This document shows, one piece after another, positions 1 through 7,847 of a DNA stretch of 64,000 bases. How positions within the stretch are numbered: the stretch's first letter is position 1; every line of letters begins with the position of its first letter. The notes below the pieces were generated by a model that searched no databases, was not told the origin of the DNA, and worked only from the letters and a program-made list of their open reading frames with translations. Position numbers and translations under genes: made by a program. The DNA lies in NCBI RefSeq assembly GCF_965203655.1, contig NZ_CBDBDD010000006.1, positions 1-64,000 on the forward strand. The letters are read 5' to 3'. Source of the stretch: Poriferisodalis sp965203655 (lineage in GTDB: Bacteria; Actinomycetota; Acidimicrobiia; Acidimicrobiales; Poriferisodalaceae).

Positions 1-756
1 TCGGATGCTGCGGGCCCGCAGCCGTGCGTCTATCACATCCACGGCGGCGGGATGGTGCTGCTGAAAGCATCGGGACAGTCCTATGTCCGCTGGCGGGACG
101 AGCTGGCGGCGCTCGGGCTGGTCGCGATCGGCGTCGAGTTCCGCAACGGCGGCGGCGAGCTGGGCAACCACCCGTTCCCCGCCGGCCTCAACGACTGCGC
201 TTCGGGCCTGCAGTGGGTCGCGGCCAACAAGGATGCCTTGGGCGTGTCGACCATCACTGTCTCGGGTGAGTCGGGCGGCGGGAACCTGACCCTGGCCACC
301 GCGCTCAAGGCCAAGCGCGACGGCTATCTCGAGATGATCGACGGAGTGTTCGCCCAGTGCCCGTACATCTCGGGCATGTACGCGGACCCGCCCGCCGGCC
401 TGCCGTCGCTGCATGAGAACAACCAGTACTTCCTGGACTGCGAGAACATGGGCGGCATCGCCAAGGTGTACGACTTGGGCGGGCCAGACCGCACCAACCC
501 GCTGGCGTGGCCGCTCCACGCCAGCGTGGACGACCTGACCGGGCTGCCCCCGCACGTCATCTCGGTGAACGAGCTCGATCCGCTGCGCGACGAGGGCCTC
601 GCCTACTACCGCAAGCTGGCTGCTGCGGGCAACAGCGTGCAGGCCCGCACGGTCAACGGCACCTGCCATGCGGGCGACGTGATCTTCCGGGGCGCGATGC
701 CCGAGGTGTACGCAGCAACCGCCGCAGCCCTGCGGGATTTCGCCTACTCGGTGTAG
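1..756 (+). CDS. alpha/beta hydrolase, hormone-sensitive-lipase type (5' truncated by window edge)
   Basis: The reading frame is open from the first base, so the start lies outside the window. The visible protein begins with an HGGG oxyanion-hole motif (HIHGGGM, about bases 40-54), followed by the nucleophile elbow GESGGGN. It ends with an acid-type Asp in ELDPLRDEG and a His in CHAGD. This is the motif order of the HSL (alpha/beta hydrolase fold-3) family of carboxylesterases and lipases, which hydrolyse carboxyl esters. Substrate cannot be told from sequence. A diverged copy of its last 18 codons lies at 4725-4781, after the island that follows. Likely cytoplasmic; no signal peptide can be judged because the N-terminus is missing. 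Confidence 0.85.
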   Translation, partial: SDAAGPQPCVYHIHGGGMVLLKASGQSYVRWRDELAALGLVAIGVEFRNGGGELGNHPFPAGLNDCASGLQWVAANKDALGVSTITVSGESGGGNLTLATALKAKRDGYLEMIDGVFAQCPYISGMYADPPAGLPSLHENNQYFLDCENMGGIAKVYDLGGPDRTNPLAWPLHASVDDLTGLPPHVISVNELDPLRDEGLAYYRKLAAAGNSVQARTVNGTCHAGDVIFRGAMPEVYAATAAALRDFAYSV

Positions 757-809
757 CTGCCGCGCCGCGGTGACGCCGCTCGTTCAGAGGCCGAGGACTC
801 GCGCGGCGT
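711..809 (+). repeat. left copy of divergent ~100-bp direct repeat flanking island 1
   Basis: This segment holds the end of the hydrolase gene (ATAAALRDFAYSV-stop), a short spacer, and on the opposite strand the last codons of the amidohydrolase-type gene (ARVLGL-stop, complement of about 784-803). The same arrangement recurs at 4738-4852 with many substitutions and a longer spacer. The 813-4720 stretch, which is lower in GC, sits between the two. The copies are too diverged for a recent target-site duplication. Confidence 0.7.
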
Positions 810-911
810 GCATTCTTGGGATTGCACACCGCGCAATCTTGGGATTCGACGGCCCCGCACCCCTCAGCGGGTAGATCGAACCTTCTGTGATTCCGAAGGC
901 GGTACATACTC

Positions 912-1331
912 TCAGGTGTCAGCCAATCCCAGCACTAAGTCAATTGCGGTGATCGACTTTTCCATCGAGCGCTCAACTGCATCTTCGCGGTGAACAGCGG
1001 CTATCACTTGCAACGCGGATCGCAAGCCGAGCCCCTGAGTCGGGTTACCGAGAGTAATCGTTTGACTTACATCTTCATCCGCTGCCAAATAGACTTCCGG
1101 TGCCAAGCACTCGTGGTCGGCATCAGCAAGAGCTCTCCAAGCATCAGATAACTCTTGCCAATAGGAAGAGATCTGAGAACATAGTACTCGTCGCTGACCG
1201 AATGCAAGATACTCGTCATGATGATTATTCCAGAATTCCGATGCCTGCTCGGTACTCATCGACCTGTCATCGGCGATGGCCTGCGCATTAAACCAAATGG
1301 CCTCGCTTGGCTCATTTCTCTCATGCTTCAT
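912..1331 (-). CDS. hypothetical protein, 139 aa, in toxin-antitoxin island
   Basis: I do not recognise this protein. It is acidic, rich in Ala and Glu, has no membrane segment or signal peptide, and looks helical. It is the third gene on the minus strand after the antitoxin-like and PIN toxin genes, 83 bp downstream of the toxin. Base composition is visibly lower in GC than the flanking metabolic genes, in keeping with acquired DNA. Start ATG at 1331 follows a purine-rich stretch. It could be an accessory gene of the TA locus or unrelated cargo. Confidence 0.55.
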   Translation of the reverse strand: MKHERNEPSEAIWFNAQAIADDRSMSTEQASEFWNNHHDEYLAFGQRRVLCSQISSYWQELSDAWRALADADHECLAPEVYLAADEDVSQTITLGNPTQGLGLRSALQVIAAVHREDAVERSMEKSITAIDLVLGLADT

Positions 1332-1414
1332 TGTGGCGCCCTCTGCGTAAATTGAACGAATTCAGTAGTTGACATTGGCTCTGCATCCCAGCAATATGCC
1401 GATCGATAGGCACG

Positions 1415-1789
1415 TCATCGGATTTGCCGAATGTAACCATCTTCTCCCCACGCTCTATCCGCCGTCAGTACGACAGAATCAAGTCGGCTCGCCAGAGCCA
1501 AGCACAACCGATCCGCCAGTGACAATCCCTCGCCGCGAACATAGCGATGAGCTGCCCATTCTGCATCGTCTCGACTCACGGGCACCACGGTTACCAATTG
1601 ACGATCTAACAAAAACTCTACCACGACTTCGAGACTGCGTCCCTTGTCAAGCACCTGCTGACAAACTTCGGACCAGTTTGCCGCTCCGCAGAGTGCAGTG
1701 TTTTCCAATATGGCGCGTTCTACAAGATCGGCGCCCGATTCGTCTTGCAGGTACGCGAGGACAGCTGATGCATCGAGCACGACGCTCAT
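1415..1789 (-). CDS. PIN-domain ribonuclease toxin (VapC-like)
   Basis: A 124-aa PIN domain of standard VapC length. It opens with VVLDASAVLAYL, where Asp6 is the first metal ligand. An acidic residue follows in NWSEV, and the late acidic cluster lies in SLADRLCLALA and VLTADRAWG. VapC toxins are Mg-dependent RNases that cut tRNA or rRNA and are held inactive by a cognate antitoxin. The gene starts 4 bp inside the end of the upstream gene (ATGA overlap), which marks that partner as its antitoxin. RNA target is unknown. Confidence 0.88.
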   Translation of the reverse strand: MSVVLDASAVLAYLQDESGADLVERAILENTALCGAANWSEVCQQVLDKGRSLEVVVEFLLDRQLVTVVPVSRDDAEWAAHRYVRGEGLSLADRLCLALASRLDSVVLTADRAWGEDGYIRQIR

Positions 1790-2043
1790 AATTCGTCTTC
1801 TTCGGCTGCTGCTTTCCGTCTCGCCTTGAGCAGATCTCCGAGCATGTCGGTGTCCCCTAAGTATTCTCGTAACGAACGTAACGCAGCTGAGTAGTCTCCT
1901 TTGTCGCGTTCAGTCGCAGCCATATTCTTGACGCAAGCGCGAATCGCTGCCACCAGAGCCATCACCCGGGCGTGGACAGTTGCAGTGATGGCTGCTTGCG
2001 GCCTACTGGCGGGAACCTCGGCGGACGTGGCTTGCCCATTCAT
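1786..2043 (-). CDS. putative antitoxin of the PIN toxin, 85 aa
   Basis: The protein is small and helical, with a charged C-terminal tail (LLKARRKAAAEEDEL) suited to wrapping a PIN toxin. I see no clear ribbon-helix-helix or AbrB DNA-binding motif at the N-terminus, so the family is not assigned. The antitoxin call rests on position: upstream of, and overlapping by 4 bp, the VapC-like gene. Start ATG at 2043. Confidence 0.6.
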   Translation of the reverse strand: MNGQATSAEVPASRPQAAITATVHARVMALVAAIRACVKNMAATERDKGDYSAALRSLREYLGDTDMLGDLLKARRKAAAEEDEL

Positions 2044-2782
2044 CGTGGTGCTTTCTGTTGTGTCGGCTGATGTGATGTATCTCCAAAACTGGGATCTTCC
2101 GAGTCCAAGCTAGCTCTGCTGCTGTTGGCGAGTGAGTTGAGCGTAGAAGTCGGCGGCCGCTTGCCCATGACGGACTCGGCGGAGCCTCCCGTTGAGGTCG
2201 TCCCGGCTGATCGATGGACTGCCGGGGGTTTGAGGTCGAAACGCATGCACTTGGGCAGCCAGCGGCGCAGCACCCGTTGGTGCGCTCGTCGGACGGACGC
2301 CGCCAGCAGAGACAGTGAGAGCCGCAGAACACCACCTTCGTGCCGAGCGCGTCTTCGATGTCGGCACAGCGGACCCTTTCGCGGCCGTCGTCGCTGGAGA
2401 GCGCCACACGAGATCAACCCGATGTGCTCGCGGCCGTCATCGAACGGCCCTTTGACTACCGGACTCCCAACCTGACTCCGCGATCCACCAAGCACCGCCG
2501 AACTGCTCACGCCCCGCATCCTGCCACGGCAATGCTCGCGCGCCAGCGCCTTTTTCGGTGCGGGCCGCCCACAGCGTTCGGGGCGCAGCTCGCTCGCCCT
2601 CGCAACTGAGCACCTCGGCACGGAAAGCTGCCGCAACCGGCGAGGGATGCACCAGCAAGCCCCAGCGCCTGGCGTCTGAAGCGCATGATGCCGGGCTCAT
2701 CGCCGGCAGGCTTGGCAGGTACATTTGGGCAGCTTGCATAAACAAACAACAGATTCCAAGCGCATCGGTTGAGGCGGCATCC
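2044..2782. other. 739-bp stretch without a supportable gene; probably decayed coding DNA
   Basis: Several overlapping open frames exist on both strands, but none has a recognisable domain, a plausible start or even composition. On the minus strand, protein-like segments switch frame repeatedly: a Trp-rich segment near 2437-2590, a Cys/His segment near 2290-2400, then an Arg/Gln-rich tail near 2110-2200. This suggests a pseudogene with frameshifts. The ATPase gene begins at 2783. Confidence 0.4.
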
Positions 2783-4192
2783 ATGTTCACAGCGATGAAA
2801 CTGCAGAACTTCAAGTCTTGGGCAAATACCGGTGAACTTCGCCTCGCACCCATCACCGGTTTCTTCGGCGCCAATAGCTCAGGCAAGTCCAGCCTGCTAC
2901 ATTCGTTCGTCTTGATGAAACAAACTGCACAGTCAAACGACATCAGTAGCGCGCTTAACCTCAGCGGTCATCACTCAATAATCGACTTTGGTAACCTGTC
3001 ACAAGTATGTCATGGCAACCTTCTCAGTAATCTGGGAATGATGTTCACTTGGGATGTTCCACCACTTGACGCCGCGCTAGCACTACTCACCTCTCACAGT
3101 CCTCCAACCACCAGCGACTTCAACGAAGCGTATAGCAGCATCCTGCTTCAGGACGACGTGCAGTTTCAGTTCCTTATGCCAGCCTTGGGTGGTCACGCCA
3201 AAAGTTTGCGATATCAATCAGGGCCCGGCGTCATCGAGTACGCAGAAACTAGCGGACCTACGTTGCCAGAGAGCCACAGGTACCAATTGCGCATGATCGC
3301 CGATGAGTCGAGTCCGCCCGACGAGTATATGGAGCACAGCTATTCGGAGTTACCGCCGCCCATAAAGTGCTACGGGTTCTCAAGCGAGGCACGCACGGCT
3401 ACCAACGCGTCCTCAATACTCAGGTCACTGGAGCACTCATTCGAGCTTCAGTTCCTTCAACGATTGTTCTATTTGGGGCCCCTCAGACAGAGAGCAGCAC
3501 GCACATACTTGTGGCAGCAATCTGCGCCATTCGATGTGGGCAGTGATGGCTCGCTTGCAATACAGGCTCTGCTGGCAGCACGCGATCGCGGACGTATCAA
3601 CGCGCGGCAGGTACCAGACGATACAAGCCCGGCTGAACCGATTGCTGTCGACGAACACGTTGCACAGTGGCTACGTGAATTAGGGTTGGCAGAAGTCTTC
3701 GAGATTCGCAAGTTAGGCGACAATGATCGCTATGAAGCACTGATCCGAGCGACCCGCGCCGCACGCCCGATATCGCTGACTGATGTCGGATTCGGTGTTT
3801 CACAGGTACTGCCTGTACTCGTTCTCTTGGCTTACGCACCCGAAGGCGCAGTAGTGCTCCTTGAGCAACCGGAAATGCATCTACACCCTGCGTCACAGTC
3901 TCGGCTCGCTGACATTCTACTAGAAGCGGCCAAGGTGCGGAAGCTTCAGATTCTCGTCGAGAGTCACAGTGAGCACCTGTTGACCCGGCTGCAACGACGT
4001 ATCGCCGAAGGCAGTGCCAGCAAGGACGACATGGCGCTCTATTTCTGTAGTCATGATGGCCGAGAATCGACTGCTATTCCGTTGGAAGTGAATGACTTCG
4101 GCGAAATCGGCAATTGGCCGCCAGAGTTCTTTGGAGACGCTTCAGGTGAAGCTGTGGCGATGGTCGAAGCGCGGACGTATCGCGCAGAATGA
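2783..4192 (+). CDS. AAA/SMC-like ATPase with C-terminal DUF3696-type region
   Basis: ABC/SMC-type ATPase of about 469 aa. Walker A is GANSSGKS at residues 29-36, close to the N-terminus as in overcoming-lysogenisation-defect-like ATPases. A Walker B-like segment (VVLLEQPEMHLHP) lies near residues 353-366, followed by the switch segment LVESHSEHLLTRLQRR. The C-terminal tail with VNDFGEIGNWPPEFFGD matches the DUF3696 signature. Start ATG 2783 was chosen because it precedes the first beta strand by only a few residues; ATG 2795 is an alternative, and the open frame upstream is not protein-like. Such ATPases often pair with a nuclease in defence modules, and a PIN-like gene follows after 29 bp. 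Confidence 0.85.
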   Translation: MFTAMKLQNFKSWANTGELRLAPITGFFGANSSGKSSLLHSFVLMKQTAQSNDISSALNLSGHHSIIDFGNLSQVCHGNLLSNLGMMFTWDVPPLDAALALLTSHSPPTTSDFNEAYSSILLQDDVQFQFLMPALGGHAKSLRYQSGPGVIEYAETSGPTLPESHRYQLRMIADESSPPDEYMEHSYSELPPPIKCYGFSSEARTATNASSILRSLEHSFELQFLQRLFYLGPLRQRAARTYLWQQSAPFDVGSDGSLAIQALLAARDRGRINARQVPDDTSPAEPIAVDEHVAQWLRELGLAEVFEIRKLGDNDRYEALIRATRAARPISLTDVGFGVSQVLPVLVLLAYAPEGAVVLLEQPEMHLHPASQSRLADILLEAAKVRKLQILVESHSEHLLTRLQRRIAEGSASKDDMALYFCSHDGRESTAIPLEVNDFGEIGNWPPEFFGDASGEAVAMVEARTYRAE

Positions 4193-4221
4193 TCGACTAA
4201 TCGCCCGCACCACCATTGAGC

Positions 4222-4710
4222 ATGGATCTTCAAGTCATCGACACCAACGTGCTCGTTGCCGCAAACGGCACTATCGACACGCATGCAGACAGCTCGTGCC
4301 AGCTGACTTGCGCACAACGGTTGCAGGCGACTCAGGACAACGCTGCCCTCGTCTTGGATGCACAGCAGAACATCATGCGCGAGTACCAGCGACTGGTTGG
4401 TGCTGGAAGTCCCAACTCGCCAGCCAAGCGGTTCTTCGTGTGGGCATCGCGAACGGCTCCGAGACTCGATGTGCAGTTGACACCCCACGCGACGCGGACC
4501 TTCACTGAATTTCCTGCGAGCGAAGGCCTCCGAGGCTTCGATCCAGACGATCGCATGTTCGTCGCAGCGGCCGCTGTCGCTTCGCAGTCCGGTCCGACAG
4601 TCCTTGCCAACGCGCTCGACAACGACTACGCCGAACACCAAACAGCTCTTCAGGAGGCCGGCATCCGGGTTGACGAACTCTGCCCGCAACACATCAAGGT
4701 CGAGCCATAA
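4222..4710 (+). CDS. PIN-like nuclease partner of the DUF3696 ATPase
   Basis: The protein begins with VIDTNVLVAA, a typical PIN first strand with the DxN metal-binding Asp. Further acidic residues lie in MREYQR, in PDDRMFVAAAA, and in NALDNDY near the C-terminus. That order fits a PIN-fold RNase or flap-like nuclease, though it is longer than VapC (162 aa) and has no adjacent antitoxin. ATG 4222 is used; an in-frame TTG at 4216 adds only two residues. It lies 29 bp after the ATPase stop, so the two are probably co-transcribed. I infer an ATPase-gated nuclease pair; substrate and trigger are unknown. Confidence 0.72.
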   Translation: MDLQVIDTNVLVAANGTIDTHADSSCQLTCAQRLQATQDNAALVLDAQQNIMREYQRLVGAGSPNSPAKRFFVWASRTAPRLDVQLTPHATRTFTEFPASEGLRGFDPDDRMFVAAAAVASQSGPTVLANALDNDYAEHQTALQEAGIRVDELCPQHIKVEP

Positions 4711-4724
4711 CCGCACAGTCACAC

Positions 4725-4781
4725 GGAGTTCCCGACATCGCAGCCACCGCAGCCCTGCGCGACTTCGCCTACTCCATGTAG
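4725..4781 (+). pseudogene. 3' remnant of a second HSL-type hydrolase gene
   Basis: The plus-strand frame reads GVPDIAATAALRDFAYSM-stop, which parallels the last residues of the hydrolase ending at 756 (AMPEVYAATAAALRDFAYSV-stop). No start or catalytic motif is present. It is the truncated end of a paralogous or ancestral hydrolase gene, left at the right edge of the island. Confidence 0.75.
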
Positions 4782-4852
4782 CTGCCGAGCCGCGGCGGCG
4801 GTGCTCACGGCGGACTCACCGAATGCTCAGAGGCCCAAGACTCGGGCGGCGT
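4738..4852 (+). repeat. right copy of divergent ~100-bp direct repeat flanking island 1
   Basis: Pairs with 711-809. It contains the hydrolase-end remnant, a longer spacer, and the true 3' end of the intact amidohydrolase gene on the minus strand. Confidence 0.7.
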
Positions 4853-5708
4853 TGTCGCGCAGGTACTTGCGCTCGATGTGCGGCGGCAGTTCCCAGCCGG
4901 CCACGATGCGGCGCAGGTCGGTGAGCGGGCCGCAGTTGGGATAGACGCTGCCGAACAGGATCTGGTCGGGAAGCTGGCGGGCCAGCGCGGTCACGTAGTC
5001 CTCCGAGCCGGGGAACCCGTAGTGGACGTACTGGCCGGGCACGATCACCACGTTGGGCTGCTTGTAGGCCACGCCCAGCGTCTCGCGGACGTACGGCCAA
5101 CCGCCGTGCTGGATCGAGATGGTGAGGCCCCCGAAGTCGGTGGCGACGTGGTCGGCGTATTCCGGGCGGCAGTCGTCTTGGTACGGCCCGAGCAGGCAGC
5201 TCATGGTGGTGGACACGATCAGCCCGAGGCGCTGCGCCTCCTCGTAGATCGGGTAGAGATCGCGATCGTCGAACCGGCGGCTGATCTGGGCGGTGGACGG
5301 ATCGACCGTGACGCCGCGCATGCCCTGGCGGGCCAGCTCGCCGACGGCGGACACTGCGGCCTCGACATCGCTGGGCTCGACCGAGCCGAACCCCACGAAT
5401 CGATCCGGATGCTCCGAGACGATCTGGCGGATCTCGGCGGAGCCGGTGGGATCCAGCCCGCGGATGCCCGTCGGCCCGGGCACGCCGATGACGCCCAGTG
5501 CAATGCCGGCCTCGTCCATCTCGGCGAACATCAGGTCGCGCGACTGGGCCTCGAAGCTGGGGCACGGCTCGAGACCCATCCGCTCGAGGTAGTGATAGGT
5601 GGTCTCGGGCGTCCAGCTGCGCGCCCCGATCGGCCGGAACCGGAAGTCGATGACGGCGATGTCGTCCCTGTCACCACCGTCGGCCGGAGGACTCCCGTCG
5701 TCGGGCAC
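4827..5708 (-). CDS. amidohydrolase-2 fold protein with altered metal site
   Basis: TIM-barrel protein of about 293 aa resembling the amidohydrolase-related (ACMSD-like) family. The first strand reads VIDFRFRP where the family normally has DxHxH. The late strand reads LFGSVYPNCG where GSDYP is usual. QHGGWPYV keeps one His. So three of the usual metal ligands are replaced. GTG 5708 was chosen because it lies 11 bp after the stop of the upstream MDR gene and just before the first strand; longer frames run into that gene. Likely co-transcribed with the MDR enzyme. It could be a metal-free lyase/hydrolase variant or a non-catalytic homologue. Confidence 0.75.
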   Translation of the reverse strand: MPDDGSPPADGGDRDDIAVIDFRFRPIGARSWTPETTYHYLERMGLEPCPSFEAQSRDLMFAEMDEAGIALGVIGVPGPTGIRGLDPTGSAEIRQIVSEHPDRFVGFGSVEPSDVEAAVSAVGELARQGMRGVTVDPSTAQISRRFDDRDLYPIYEEAQRLGLIVSTTMSCLLGPYQDDCRPEYADHVATDFGGLTISIQHGGWPYVRETLGVAYKQPNVVIVPGQYVHYGFPGSEDYVTALARQLPDQILFGSVYPNCGPLTDLRRIVAGWELPPHIERKYLRDNAARVLGL

Positions 5709-5719
5709 GGCAGCGATGC

Positions 5720-6739
5720 TCAGACCGGCGCGTCGGCGGTGATGACGATCTTGCCGAAGAAGCGACGCTCCTCCATGGCCCGGTGCGCTTGCACGCCCTC
5801 GGGCAGCGGCACCAGCGAATCGATGACCGGCACCAGCTCGCGTGTCTGCACCATCCGCAGCAGCTCGTCGAGATCGCTGCGCTGCCACCCGTTGGAGCCT
5901 CGGATGTCCATCTCGGCGGTCCAGATGAACCGCAGGTCGGTCGGCGGGTCGTAGCCGGCGGTAGCGCCGCAGGTGAGCACGCGCCCTCCCTGGCGCACAC
6001 AGCGCAGCGAACGGGCCCAGGTGTCGCCGCCGGTGAAGTTGACGACCACGTCGTAGCCGCCCCCGCCGAAAAGGCCGCCGGTCTGCTCGCGGCAGTACCG
6101 GGCGATGTCGACTTCGGAGTAATTGATGGTCTCATCGGCACCGAGATCGGCGAGGCGCTGGCACTTCTCGTCGCTTCCTGCGGCGGCGATCACCTTGGCG
6201 CCGCGCATCTTCGAGATCAGCAGCGCGCTGGTGCCCACTCCCCCGCTGGCGCCCAGGATCAGCACCGAGTCGTCGGGGCCGACCTCGCCGCGGGTGATCA
6301 TCATCCGGTGTGCGGTGCCGTAGGCCACCGGCAGGCACGAAGCATCTTCATAGGAAACGTCTTCGTGCAGCGGGATCAGCTGGCTCGCTGCGACCACGAC
6401 GTACTCGGCGTACGCGCCCCACAGCGTGTCGCCGATCATGGAGAACTTGCCGGTGCCGCGGTCCCACCGCACGGGGTCCACGAGCACCCGGTCGCCCACC
6501 GACCATCCCTCGACGTCGGACCCGAACTCGGCCACCTGCCCGGCGGCGTCGCAACCAGGAATGCCGGGCAGCGGCACCTTGATGCCTGGCATGCCCCGGC
6601 GGGTGAACACGTCGTGGTAGTTGAGCGAGCAGGCCCGCACCGCTATCCGGACCTCGCCGGGCTGCAGCTCGGGCGTGTCGATGTCGCGGTACGCCAGCAC
6701 GTCGATATCGCCGTGCTCGTCGAAGACGATTGCCTTCAT
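5720..6739 (-). CDS. quinone oxidoreductase-like MDR (zinc-independent alcohol dehydrogenase family) enzyme
   Basis: A 339-aa medium-chain dehydrogenase/reductase. It starts MKAIVFDEHGD with the GroES-like domain, then LGASGGVGTSALLI, the NADPH-binding motif, near mid-protein. A C-terminal cofactor-domain tail ends in FGKIVITADAPV. The catalytic zinc Cys/His set is not evident, and the motif pattern is that of NADPH:quinone or enoyl reductases. ATG 6739 is preferred to the GTG one codon upstream. Substrate is unknown; the neighbours (amidohydrolase fold, enoyl-CoA hydratase) suggest catabolism of an acyl or carbonyl compound. Confidence 0.88.
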   Translation of the reverse strand: MKAIVFDEHGDIDVLAYRDIDTPELQPGEVRIAVRACSLNYHDVFTRRGMPGIKVPLPGIPGCDAAGQVAEFGSDVEGWSVGDRVLVDPVRWDRGTGKFSMIGDTLWGAYAEYVVVAASQLIPLHEDVSYEDASCLPVAYGTAHRMMITRGEVGPDDSVLILGASGGVGTSALLISKMRGAKVIAAAGSDEKCQRLADLGADETINYSEVDIARYCREQTGGLFGGGGYDVVVNFTGGDTWARSLRCVRQGGRVLTCGATAGYDPPTDLRFIWTAEMDIRGSNGWQRSDLDELLRMVQTRELVPVIDSLVPLPEGVQAHRAMEERRFFGKIVITADAPV

Positions 6740-6775
6740 CACTGAGTCCCCATGTTGCTGGCTGTCATTCCTGTT

Positions 6776-7498
6776 TCAGGTCGCTGCGGCGCGGTCTCGT
6801 TCGATTGAGGCGTCCATTTCAGCCAGCACATCGCCGCGTAGCGCCGTCACTGTGCCGGCATAGGCACGGGAATCCAGAGTCTCGGCTAGCTCTGCTGCTA
6901 CCACGAGCGCCCTGTCCACCACCGACTCGGGGCTGACGGCTTCGTCCAAGAACCCCGCCTCAGTCGCGCCTGATCCGTCCAGCAGGCGTGCGTTGGCCAC
7001 GCAGCGCTGCAGGTGACGCCGCGACAGCCGTTCCTTGGAGATGGTCATGGCCCAGTCGGGCAGCGTCAGCGCGATCGCCACTTCGTTCAAGCCGATCTTG
7101 ACCGGCGCGTCGGGTCCGACGCGGTGGTCGCAGCCGAGCAGCAGCAGGGCGCCGGCGGCGACCGCGTGGCCGGTGCAGGCCGCCACCACCGGCACCGATG
7201 CGCCATAGGCCCTCCGCACCATCGCGCCGCCCGCCGAAACGAGCTCGCCGATCGCAGCACGGTCGCCGCCGCGGATCACGTTGAGATCGAAGCCCGCGAA
7301 GAACGCCCGATCATTGCCAGCGATGACCACCGCCCCGATCTCATCGTCTGCCTCCGCAATGCCGATCTGGGCATCGAGCGCCGCAAGCATCGGCACCGAG
7401 AAGGCATTGGCCTTGCCGTCATCCACCCGGACAAGCAGCACATCGCCGTGCCGCTCTGCCGAAACCGTGCCGTTCCCGTTGTCTGCTGTAGCGCTCAT
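6776..7498 (-). CDS. enoyl-CoA hydratase/isomerase family protein
   Basis: Crotonase-fold protein of about 240 aa. It shows the oxyanion-hole segment RAFFAGFDL and the second one around GHAVAAGALLLLGCDHR. The usual Glu residues of a true hydratase are not both obvious, so isomerase, hydrolase or other crotonase chemistry is possible. ATG 7498 is chosen because a TACCAT box (complement 7506-7511) lies 7 nt upstream, consistent with leaderless initiation; the longer frame adds a Cys/Arg-rich stretch unlike the family. It lies 36 bp upstream of the MDR gene on the same strand. Confidence 0.88.
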   Translation of the reverse strand: MSATADNGNGTVSAERHGDVLLVRVDDGKANAFSVPMLAALDAQIGIAEADDEIGAVVIAGNDRAFFAGFDLNVIRGGDRAAIGELVSAGGAMVRRAYGASVPVVAACTGHAVAAGALLLLGCDHRVGPDAPVKIGLNEVAIALTLPDWAMTISKERLSRRHLQRCVANARLLDGSGATEAGFLDEAVSPESVVDRALVVAAELAETLDSRAYAGTVTALRGDVLAEMDASIERDRAAAT

Positions 7499-7535
7499 CG
7501 CGCGAATGGTACGGCTGCCAAATGGCACCGTGCAC

Positions 7536-7623
7536 GGCCTCGTGCCCACCCCGCAGTCTCGGCATCGACGACCAGCGTCGGCCTCGACCCGATGTCACGG
7601 GGCTTCTGTTCGGCGCAGCAGCC
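7536..7623 (+). repeat. left copy of ~88-bp direct repeat flanking island 2
   Basis: Matches 13498-13586 along its length, with about 34 near-identical bases at the right end: GATGTCA, one mismatch, then GGGGCTTCTGTTCGG and onward to GCAGCAGCC. The right end can fold into a hairpin of GGCTTCTG with CAGCAGCC (7 of 8 pairs). No open frame is supported here. The repeat sits just upstream of the enoyl-CoA hydratase start. Confidence 0.75.
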
Positions 7624-7748
7624 ATGTGCTCACCGCAGCCCCTGCCCTTGGCGAGCGCCTGCGACACTCGACACGGAGCGTGCGCCTAACGGCATCGCCG
7701 CGACGCTAGCCGGATGACGGTGACCGTCTCGAGCGTCGCGCTCGCCGG

Positions 7749-7777
7749 TTGACACATTCGGCGCGGTTGGCTACGTT
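7749..7777 (+). promoter_or_regulatory. sigma70-type promoter of the surface-protein operon
   Basis: A perfect TTGACA (7749-7754) is followed after 17 bp by TACGTT (7772-7777). A GTG at 7787 lies 9 nt past the -10 box, so the transcript could be leaderless or nearly so. The 15-G tract at 7817-7831 lies between this promoter and the first recognisable gene. Confidence 0.7.
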
Positions 7778-7816
7778 GCGCCGCTCGTGACGGCCGAATG
7801 CGCATCTAACCTGTCC

Positions 7817-7831
7817 GGGGGGGGGGGGGGG
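7817..7831 (+). repeat. homopolymeric 15-G tract, candidate phase-variation switch
   Basis: Fifteen consecutive G. The frame starting at GTG 7787 runs through five GGG codons and stops at TAG 7832-7834. With 14 G (or 11, 17) the same frame would read GGT AGT CGC GTA GCA GCC GTG and join the pilin-like gene without a stop; with 16 G it meets a TAG at 7840-7842. So only one tract length in three opens the fusion. The exact count could be affected by sequencing or assembly error. Confidence 0.75.
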
Positions 7832-7847
7832 TAGTCGCGTAGCAGCC

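Noticed and set aside
829..852. Short direct repeat TCTTGGGATT and inverted ATTGC/GCAAT next to island 1
   Set aside because: Too short to call an insertion-sequence end or attachment site; no transposase or integrase gene lies in the island.
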